In this document: in pieces, positions 36,364-43,061 of the stretch | Layout: every line of letters starts with the position of its first letter | Position numbering within the stretch: position 1 is the stretch's first letter | Origin: Modestobacter excelsi | GTDB taxonomy: Bacteria > Actinomycetota > Actinomycetes > Mycobacteriales > Geodermatophilaceae | Assembly (NCBI RefSeq): GCF_005930495.1 | Contig: NZ_SJEX01000004.1 | Location: 62,001 to 126,000, forward strand | Length of the DNA stretch: 64,000 bases | Direction of reading: 5' to 3' | The notes under the pieces: generated by a model | The model's input: only the letters and a program-made list of their open reading frames with translations | What the model was told of the DNA's origin: nothing | Databases searched by the model: none | Translations under genes and position numbers: made by a program

Positions 36364-37866
36364 TCAGGGAGCGCCCCAGGCGATGCTCAGCTGGACCGCC
36401 CGCTCCCAGGTCGGGTACTCGGCGGTGAGCGCCTCTGCCCGGGCCGGCGAGGGGCTCCACTGCGCGGCCCGGTGCCAGTTGCGCCGCAGCGCCTCGACGT
36501 CCGACCAGACCCCCACCGCGAGCCCCGCGGCGTAGGCCGCGCCGAGCGAGACGGTCTCCCCCACCATCGGCCGCACCACCGGGGTGTCCAGCGCGTCGGC
36601 GACGAACTGCATGAGCAGGTTGTTGGTGGTCATCCCGCCGTCGACCCGCAGTGCGGGCAGCGAGAGCCCGGAGTCGGCCGCCATCGCCTGGACGACGTCC
36701 CGGGTCTGCCAGCCGGTCGCCTCCAGCACCGCCCGGGCCAGGTGGCCCTTCGTCACGTAGGAGGTGAGCCCCGCCACCAGCCCGCGGGCCTCGCCCCGCC
36801 AGTGCGGCGCCAGCAGCCCGGAGAACGCCGGGACGACGTAGCAGCCGCCGTTGTCGGTCACGGTGCGGGCGAGGGTCTCCACCTCCGGTGCCGACCCGAT
36901 CAGCCCCAGGCCGTCCCGCAGCCACTGCACCAGCGCCCCGGCGACGGCGACCGAGCCCTCCAGCGCGTAGTGCACCGGCTCCCCGGCCAGCTGGTAGGCG
37001 ACCGTGCTGATCGACCCCGACCGGGTCCGCACCAGCTCGGTGCCGGTGTTCTGCAGCAGGAAGCTGCCGGTGCCGTAGGTGCACTTGGCCTCGCCGGGGG
37101 CGAAGCAGGCCTGGCCGAACAGCGCCGCCTGCTGGTCCCCGAGCGCCCCGGCGATCGGCAGCGCGGGCGAGAGCGCCGTCGCGACGCCCAGGACGCCGAC
37201 CGACGGCCGGATCTCCGGGAGCATCGCCGCCGGGATGCCGAAGAAGGCCAGCAGGCCCTCGTCCCAGCAGCAGGTGCGCACGTCCATCAGCAGGGTGCGG
37301 CTGGCGTTGGTCACGTCGGTGACGTGCACCCCGCCGTCCGGGCCGCCGGTGAGGTTCCAGATCAGCCAGGTCTCCATGGTGCCGAACAGCAGCTCGCCGC
37401 GTTCGGCGCGCTGCCGTGCGCGGGGCACGTGGTCGAGGATCCAGCGCAGCCGCGGGCCGGCGAAGTAGCCGGCGATCGCCATGCCGCTGCGCTCGGCCAC
37501 CACCCCGGCGTCCGGACGGGCGGCCAGCTCGCTGACCAGCTCGTCGGTGCGGGTGTCCTGCCAGACCAGTGCCCGGGTGACCGGGCGGCCGGTGGCCCGC
37601 TCCCAGACGACGGTCGTCTCCCGCTGGTTGGCGATGCCCAGCGCCACGACGTCGCCGCGGCCGGACACGTCGGCCAGCACCTGGGCGCAGGTCCGCTGGG
37701 TGTTGGCCCAGATCTCCATCGGGTCGTGCTCGACCCAGCCCGGGCGCGGGAAGTGCTGGCGGTGCTCCCGCTGGCGGACGGCCACCATCCGGCCGCCCCG
37801 GTCGAAGACCAGCGACCGGGTCGACGTGGTGCCCTGGTCGACGGCGAGCACGTACCGGTCAGCCAC
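36364..37866 (-). CDS. glpK: Glycerol kinase (second copy)
   Basis: A 500-residue FGGY kinase paralogous to the copy at 33926, with [47 protein letters not shown] and GGMTTNNLLMQFVADAL. Catalytic regions look intact. The GTG at 37866 overlaps the iclR stop by 8 bp, so it is translated with the regulator rather than with glpF. The two kinases differ throughout, so the duplication is old or one copy was acquired. Confidence 0.93.
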   Translation of the reverse strand: MADRYVLAVDQGTTSTRSLVFDRGGRMVAVRQREHRQHFPRPGWVEHDPMEIWANTQRTCAQVLADVSGRGDVVALGIANQRETTVVWERATGRPVTRALVWQDTRTDELVSELAARPDAGVVAERSGMAIAGYFAGPRLRWILDHVPRARQRAERGELLFGTMETWLIWNLTGGPDGGVHVTDVTNASRTLLMDVRTCCWDEGLLAFFGIPAAMLPEIRPSVGVLGVATALSPALPIAGALGDQQAALFGQACFAPGEAKCTYGTGSFLLQNTGTELVRTRSGSISTVAYQLAGEPVHYALEGSVAVAGALVQWLRDGLGLIGSAPEVETLARTVTDNGGCYVVPAFSGLLAPHWRGEARGLVAGLTSYVTKGHLARAVLEATGWQTRDVVQAMAADSGLSLPALRVDGGMTTNNLLMQFVADALDTPVVRPMVGETVSLGAAYAAGLAVGVWSDVEALRRNWHRAAQWSPSPARAEALTAEYPTWERAVQLSIAWGAP

Positions 37867-38644
37867 CGCCGTGCCCCAGCTCGCGCGAGACCGCGTGCGC
37901 GGCATCGGTGACCATGGCGAGCAGCGGGCTGCGCGGCAGCCCCCGCGCGTCGAGCAGGGAGCTGCGCGGCCCGCTCACCCCCAGCGCGGCGACGACCAGA
38001 CCGCCGGCGCCGCGGACCGGGGCGGCCAGCCCGCCCAGCCCGGCCTCGTACTCGCCCTGCTCGGTCGCCCAGCCGCGGACGCGCACCTCGGCCAGCTCGG
38101 CGGCCGACACCGCCGCACCCGCCGCCGGCCGGTGGCCGGTGTGCGGGTGGCTGTAGGCGCGCAGCACCTTGCCCAGGGCGGTGGTCGGCGGCAGCACGTC
38201 GCCCACCTCGAGGACCTGGACCGAGTCGTCGGGCCGGAAGACGTGGTGCACGACGACGACCTCCTCGCCCACCAGGGTGGCCAGCCGCACCGCGTGACCG
38301 CTGCGGGCGGCCAGCGCGTCGGTCCAGTTCGACGCCCGGGCGCGCAGCTCGTTGACGTCGAGGTGGGTGCCCAGCCGCAGCAGCCCGGCGCCCAGCGCGT
38401 AGCGGCCGGTGGCCGGGTCCTGCTCGACGAACCCGACCAGCAGCAGCGTGCGCAGCAGGCTGTGCGTCGTGGTCTTCGCCAGGCCCACGGCCTGGGAGAT
38501 GTCGGTGACCCCCAGGGTGCCGCCGGAGCCGGCGACCACCTGCAGGATCGCGGCCGCACGCTCGATGGACTGCACGCTGCCCGGCACGGCGCCAGACGCT
38601 AGGCCATCGGACGGGTTCGTGGCGGTGTCGGCGCTGTGCGACAT
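37859..38644 (-). CDS. IclR family regulator of the glycerol genes (GylR-like)
   Basis: A 261-residue regulator with an N-terminal winged helix (SVQSIERAAAILQVVAGSGGTLGVTDISQAVGLAKTTTHSLLRTL) and a C-terminal GAF-like effector domain (AVRLATLVGEEVVVVHHVF, LGKVLRAY). Streptomyces GylR, of the same family and context, responds to glycerol-3-phosphate. ATG at 38644 (MSHSADT); a GTG 15 nt upstream is possible. A predicted binding site covers this start codon, so self-control is likely. It is divergent from glpD. Confidence 0.9.
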   Translation of the reverse strand: MSHSADTATNPSDGLASGAVPGSVQSIERAAAILQVVAGSGGTLGVTDISQAVGLAKTTTHSLLRTLLLVGFVEQDPATGRYALGAGLLRLGTHLDVNELRARASNWTDALAARSGHAVRLATLVGEEVVVVHHVFRPDDSVQVLEVGDVLPPTTALGKVLRAYSHPHTGHRPAAGAAVSAAELAEVRVRGWATEQGEYEAGLGGLAAPVRGAGGLVVAALGVSGPRSSLLDARGLPRSPLLAMVTDAAHAVSRELGHGGG

Positions 38645-38652
38645 CGTCGGAC
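38633..38652. promoter_or_regulatory. Predicted IclR-family operator between iclR and glpD
   Basis: GCTGTGCGACATCGTCGGAC, 18 of 20 bases identical to the glpF site; dyad GTgCGAC-N3-GTCGgAC at 38636-38652. It overlaps the iclR start codon, and its centre lies 41 bp from the first base of the glpD -10. Confidence 0.65.
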
Positions 38653-38684
38653 AGCGCACCTCGTCGGCGATGCACCCCCCGACC

Positions 38685-38690
38685 TACCGT
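38685..38690 (+). promoter_or_regulatory. glpD -10 element
   Basis: TACCGT, 51 nt before the glpD ATG. With an 18-bp spacer the -35 would be TCGTCG (38661-38666), a poor match that suits an activated promoter. Confidence 0.5.
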
Positions 38691-38741
38691 GGAGCCCAGA
38701 GGCCACATCGACGTGCGCCGGCCGGCGCTAGGAGAGTCCGC

Positions 38742-40472
38742 ATGACCGCAGTACGCCCGCTCGGACCCGACCAGCGCGCCCAGGCATGGGCCGACCTCGC
38801 TGCCGGTGAGTTCGAGGTCCTCGTCGTCGGCGGTGGGGTGACCGGTGCCGGGGTGGCGCTCGACGCGGCCACCCGCGGCCTGCGCACCGCCCTGGTGGAG
38901 GCCCGCGACTTCGCCAGCGGCACCTCCTCCCGCTCCTCCAAGTTGTTCCACGGCGGGCTGCGCTACCTGGAGCAGTTCGACTTCGGGCTGGTCCGGGAGG
39001 CGCTGCACGAGCGCGACCTCTCGGTGAACCGGATCGCGCCGCACCTGGTCAAGCCGGTGCCCTTCCTCTACCCGCTGACCCACCACGTGTGGGAGCGGCC
39101 CTACGTGACCGCGGGTCTCGCGCTCTACGACGGGCTGGCCCGGCTGGGTGCCCTCTCCGAGCCGATGCCCGGCCAGAAGCACCTCACCCGCACCGGGGCC
39201 CGGCGGCTGTTCCCGGCGCTGAAGGAGGACGCGCTGGTCGGCGCGGTCCGCTACTACGACGCGCAGGCCGACGACGCCCGGCACACGCTCACCGTGGCGC
39301 TGACCGCGGCCGCCTACGGCGCGACCGTGCTCAACTCCGCCGAGGTCGTCTCCTTCACCCACGCCGGCGGCCGCGTGGTCGGGGCCCGGGTCCGCGACGT
39401 GGAGACCGGCCAGGAGGTCGACGTCCGCAGCGAGGTCGTGGTCAACGCGACCGGGGTGTGGACCGACGACGTGCAGACGCTGGTGGGCGGCCGCGGCCGC
39501 TTCCACGTGCGGGCCAGCAAGGGCGTGCACATCGTCGTCCCGCGCGACCGGATCAACGGCGAGGTCGGGCTGATCCTGCGCACCGAGAAGTCGGTGCTCT
39601 TCGTCATCCCGTGGGGCAGCCACTGGATCGTCGGGACGACGGACACCGACTGGTCGCTGGACAAGGCGCACCCGGCGGCGTCCAAGGCCGACATCGACTA
39701 CATCCTCGAGCACGTGAACCAGGTGCTCTCCGTGCCGATCACGCACGCGGACATCACCGGTGTCTACGCCGGGCTGCGCCCGCTGCTGTCCGGCGAGGAG
39801 GAGTCGACCAGCCAGCTGTCCCGCGAGCACGCGGTCGCGCGTCCGGTGCCCGGCGTGATCGCCGTCGCCGGCGGCAAGTACACGACCTACCGGCCGATGG
39901 CCGCCGACGCGGTGGACGCCGTCGCCGACGACGTGTCCCGCCCGGTGCCGCCGAGCGTCACCGAGAACATCCCGCTGGTCGGCGCCGAGGGCTACGCGGC
40001 GATGGTCAACTCCCTCGACGGCCTCTCCCAGCGGTGGGGCATCCCGCACTTCCGCGCCGAGCACCTGCTCAACCGGTTCGGGTCGCTGACCCCCGAGGTG
40101 CTCGCCCTGGCAGCGGACGCCCCGGAGCTGCTGCAGCCGGTGCCCGGTGCCGAGGAGTACCTGATGGTCGAGATGGTGTGGAGCGCCGCGCACGAGGGCG
40201 CGCTGCACCTCGACGACCTGCTGGCCCGCCGCACCCGCATCTCGATCGAGACCCCCCACCGGGGTGTCGAGTCGGCCGAGCCGGTGGCCCGGGCGGTCGC
40301 CGGGGTGCTGGGCTGGGACGCCGAGCGGATCGCGAACGAGGTGGACAGCTACCGGGCCCGGGTGGAGGCCGAGCGGCGGTCGCAGGAGGCCGCCGACGAC
40401 CTGGAGGCCGACGCCGCCCGGGTCGCCGCACCCGACACCCGCGCCGTCGCCGTGGGCCGCGCGCTGCACTGA
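38742..40472 (+). CDS. glpD: Aerobic glycerol-3-phosphate dehydrogenase
   Basis: Oxidises glycerol-3-phosphate to dihydroxyacetone phosphate and passes electrons to the quinone pool at the membrane. The 576-residue flavoprotein has the FAD fingerprint VLVVGGGVTGAGVALDAATRG, the DFASGTSSRSSKLFHGGLRYLE signature and the distal FAD contact GVIAVAGGKYTTYRPMA. ATG at 38742 with AGGAGAG 6 nt upstream. First gene of a four-gene plus-strand series. Confidence 0.96.
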   Translation: MTAVRPLGPDQRAQAWADLAAGEFEVLVVGGGVTGAGVALDAATRGLRTALVEARDFASGTSSRSSKLFHGGLRYLEQFDFGLVREALHERDLSVNRIAPHLVKPVPFLYPLTHHVWERPYVTAGLALYDGLARLGALSEPMPGQKHLTRTGARRLFPALKEDALVGAVRYYDAQADDARHTLTVALTAAAYGATVLNSAEVVSFTHAGGRVVGARVRDVETGQEVDVRSEVVVNATGVWTDDVQTLVGGRGRFHVRASKGVHIVVPRDRINGEVGLILRTEKSVLFVIPWGSHWIVGTTDTDWSLDKAHPAASKADIDYILEHVNQVLSVPITHADITGVYAGLRPLLSGEEESTSQLSREHAVARPVPGVIAVAGGKYTTYRPMAADAVDAVADDVSRPVPPSVTENIPLVGAEGYAAMVNSLDGLSQRWGIPHFRAEHLLNRFGSLTPEVLALAADAPELLQPVPGAEEYLMVEMVWSAAHEGALHLDDLLARRTRISIETPHRGVESAEPVARAVAGVLGWDAERIANEVDSYRARVEAERRSQEAADDLEADAARVAAPDTRAVAVGRALH

Positions 40473-40485
40473 GAGGACCGCCGGC

Positions 40486-41559
40486 ATGGACGTCGTCGGG
40501 CTGGTCCGGGAGCTGGTCGGGCGACCGACGGTCTCCGGGGACGCTGCGGCCCAGCGCGGGGTGCTGGGCACGGTCACCGACGTGCTGACCGCGGCGGCGC
40601 CGCACCTGCAGGTGCGGGAGGGCACGGACCGGGAGCAGCCCTGGACGCTGCTGACCTCGGCCACCGACCCGTCCCGGCCGCGGCTGCTGGTGGCCTGCCA
40701 CGTCGACACGGTGCCCGCTGCCGACCCAGCCGGCTGGCAGCGGGACCCGTTCGGCGCCGAGGAGGAGGACGGCCGGGTCTGGGGCCGCGGCGGCTCGGAC
40801 ATGAAGGCCGGGCTGGTGGCCGCCGCCGCGGCGGTGGCCGGCGCCGACCCCTCGGTGCCGGTCGCGCTGCTGCTGACCAGCGACGAGGAGATCGGCTCCC
40901 GCGGAGCGGCCGCGGCGGCCGGCGCGGTGGCCGAGCTGACGGTCGGTGCGGTCGTCGTCCCGGAGGCGACCGGCAACCGGGTCGTGCTCGGTCACCGGGG
41001 GGCGCTGTGGGTGGCGGTCCGGACGGCGGGCGCCGCCGCGCACGGCAGCACGCCCGAGCGCGGGCACAACGCGCTCCTGGACCTGGTCGCCGTGCTGGGT
41101 CGCGCCGGCGACGAGCTGCCGCTGTCGACCGAGCCGTTCCTGGGCGCGGAGACCTGGAACCCCGGCGTGCTGCGCAGCGGCACCGTGCCGAACGTCGTCC
41201 CGGACCGGGCCGAGGCCGTCGTCGACCAGCGGACCGTCGGGGACGGCAGCGCCCTGCTCGCCTGGTGGCGCGCGCAGCCGGAGGTCGCCGAGGTCGACGT
41301 GCTCGTCGACCTGCCGCCGGTCCGGACGCCGCCCGACGACCCGTGGGTGGCCCGGCTGCCCGCGCCGGTCGAGCCCTCCCCCGCCACCTACTTCACCGAC
41401 GCCTCGGTGCTGGCGGCGGTCACCGGCCGGGCGCCCGTCGTCGTCTGGGGCCCGGGGACGCCGGCGGTCATGCACGCCACCGACGAGTACGTGGAGGTCG
41501 CCGAGGTCGAGCAGGCCGTCCGCGCGTTCACCGCCGTCCTCGGTTCCTGGCCGACCTGA
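40486..41559 (+). CDS. M20 family metallopeptidase
   Basis: A 357-residue amidohydrolase of the DapE/ArgE/CPG2 group. Metal and catalytic residues appear in VACHVDTVP, GRGGSDMKAG and SDEEIGSRG, and the dimerisation domain starts near AHGSTPERGHNALLD. Context gives no substrate; dipeptides, N-acyl amino acids or succinyl-DAP are all possible. ATG at 40486 after GAGAGG, 13 nt behind glpD. Confidence 0.88.
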   Translation: MDVVGLVRELVGRPTVSGDAAAQRGVLGTVTDVLTAAAPHLQVREGTDREQPWTLLTSATDPSRPRLLVACHVDTVPAADPAGWQRDPFGAEEEDGRVWGRGGSDMKAGLVAAAAAVAGADPSVPVALLLTSDEEIGSRGAAAAAGAVAELTVGAVVVPEATGNRVVLGHRGALWVAVRTAGAAAHGSTPERGHNALLDLVAVLGRAGDELPLSTEPFLGAETWNPGVLRSGTVPNVVPDRAEAVVDQRTVGDGSALLAWWRAQPEVAEVDVLVDLPPVRTPPDDPWVARLPAPVEPSPATYFTDASVLAAVTGRAPVVVWGPGTPAVMHATDEYVEVAEVEQAVRAFTAVLGSWPT

Positions 41560-41563
41560 CCGC

Positions 41564-41577
41564 GTTCCACGTGGAAC
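41564..41577. other. parS-like palindrome
   Basis: GTTCCACGTGGAAC, identical to the copy at 23688-23701 including one flanking base on each side. Here it lies in the 36-bp gap between the M20 gene and mvaB, where it could also act as an operator. Confidence 0.6.
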
Positions 41578-41595
41578 CGGGGGCATGATGCGGGG

Positions 41596-42540
41596 ATGAA
41601 CGAGTTCGATCTGGTGCTCCCGACGGCGGTCGACGTCCGCGAGGTGGGCATGCGGGACGGCCTGCAGCTCGAGGACCCGCTGCCCCTGCCCGCCAAGCTG
41701 CAGATGCTGGAGGCGCTGGTCGCCACCGGGGTGCGACGGATCGAGGTGACCTCGTTCGTCTCCCCCAAGGCCGTTCCCGCACTCGCCGACGCCGACCAGC
41801 TGGCCGCCGAGCTGCACCAGTTCGACGGTGTGCACTTCTCCGCGCTGGTCGCCAACCCGCGGGGTGCGGTCCGTGCGGTCGACGCCGGCCTGACCTCCCT
41901 GGAGTACGTCGTCTCGGCGTCGGACGCGCACAGCCAGGCCAACGCGGGCCGCTCCACCGCCGCCGCGGTCGCCGCGGTCGGTGAGATCGCCGGGCTGGCG
42001 CACGGCGCCGGCGGCTCGCTGGAGGTCATCGTGGCCACCGCCTGGGACTGCCCCTTCGACGGCCGCACCCCGATCGCCCGCACCGTCGACGTCACCCGGG
42101 CCGCGGTCACCGCCGGCGCCGACCAGCTCTGCCTGGGCGACACGATCGGCACCACCACCCCGGTGCGCGTCGTCCGGCTGCTCGACGCCGTCCGCCGGGC
42201 CACCCCCGGCACCCCGCTCGGCGTGCACTTCCACGACACCCGCGGCACCGGGCAGGCCAACGCGCTCGCCGCCCTGCAGGCCGGGGTCACCCAGCTCGAC
42301 GCGTCGATCGGCGGGCTCGGCGGCTGCCCGTTCGCCCCGGGGGCGAGCGGCAACATCGCCACCGAGGAGCTCGTCTACTGGCTCGCCGACGCCGAGGTGG
42401 CCACCGGCATCGACCCGGACGCCCTGCTGGCCGCCGCCGCGGTCACCGAGCGCGCCGTCGGTCACGAGCTGCCGAGCTCGCTGTACCGCGCCGGCGGGCG
42501 CAACGTCCCCCGCGGCGCCGTCGTGGGCTCGACCGCGTGA
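41596..42540 (+). CDS. mvaB: Hydroxymethylglutaryl-CoA lyase
   Basis: Splits HMG-CoA to acetyl-CoA and acetoacetate in leucine breakdown. The 314-residue TIM barrel shows REVGMRDGLQ, the metal motif HFHDTRGTG and the catalytic-Cys loop GGLGGCPFAPGASGN. The ATG at 41596 has CATGAT 6 nt upstream (41584-41589), so it may be leaderless. The stop overlaps the flavin reductase start by 4 bp. Confidence 0.94.
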   Translation: MNEFDLVLPTAVDVREVGMRDGLQLEDPLPLPAKLQMLEALVATGVRRIEVTSFVSPKAVPALADADQLAAELHQFDGVHFSALVANPRGAVRAVDAGLTSLEYVVSASDAHSQANAGRSTAAAVAAVGEIAGLAHGAGGSLEVIVATAWDCPFDGRTPIARTVDVTRAAVTAGADQLCLGDTIGTTTPVRVVRLLDAVRRATPGTPLGVHFHDTRGTGQANALAALQAGVTQLDASIGGLGGCPFAPGASGNIATEELVYWLADAEVATGIDPDALLAAAAVTERAVGHELPSSLYRAGGRNVPRGAVVGSTA

Positions 42541-43049
42541 GCACAGGAGCCGACGTCCCCCGGGCCGTGGTCGACCCGCAGGTCATGCGCGACGTGCTGG
42601 GCCACTTCGTCTCCGGTATCACCGTGGTGACCGCGATGGGCGGCGACGGGCCGGTCGGCTTCACCTGCCAGTCGTTCAGCTCGCTGTCGCTGGACCCGCC
42701 GCTGGTGGCCTTCGCCCCGGCCCGCACCTCGACGACCTGGCCCCGGCTGCGGGACGCCGGCCGGTTCTGCGTGAACGTGCTCGCCGACGAGCAGAGCGGG
42801 CTGTCCCGCCAGTTCGCCCGCAGCGGCACCGACAAGTTCGCCGGGGTCAGCTGGGCGGCGAGCCCGTACGGCTCCCCCGTGCTGGACGGCGTCGTCGCCT
42901 GGATCGACAGCGAGCTGTGGGCCGAGTACGACGGCGGCGACCACACGATCGTCGTCGCCCGGGTGCTCGACCTCGGCGCGGACGCCTCCCGGACGCCGCT
43001 GCTTTTCCACCGCGGCGCCTACGGCCTGCAGGCGGTCGAGGAGCTCTAG
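42537..43049 (+). CDS. Flavin reductase domain protein
   Basis: A 170-residue split-barrel FMN protein of the HpaC/HsaB type. The family run FVSGITVVTAM near residue 20, FTCQSFSSLSLDPPLVAF and the end motif PLLFHRGAYG are present. It would supply reduced flavin to a monooxygenase, none of which is adjacent. The GTG at 42537 overlaps mvaB (GTGA). Confidence 0.9.
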   Translation: MSTGADVPRAVVDPQVMRDVLGHFVSGITVVTAMGGDGPVGFTCQSFSSLSLDPPLVAFAPARTSTTWPRLRDAGRFCVNVLADEQSGLSRQFARSGTDKFAGVSWAASPYGSPVLDGVVAWIDSELWAEYDGGDHTIVVARVLDLGADASRTPLLFHRGAYGLQAVEEL

Positions 43050-43061
43050 AAGGGGGTCCTC

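Noticed and set aside
36364-37866. Second glpK as a xylulokinase or other FGGY sugar kinase
   Set aside because: [15 protein letters not shown] and the DQGTTSTR start are glycerol kinase signatures and match the first copy closely.
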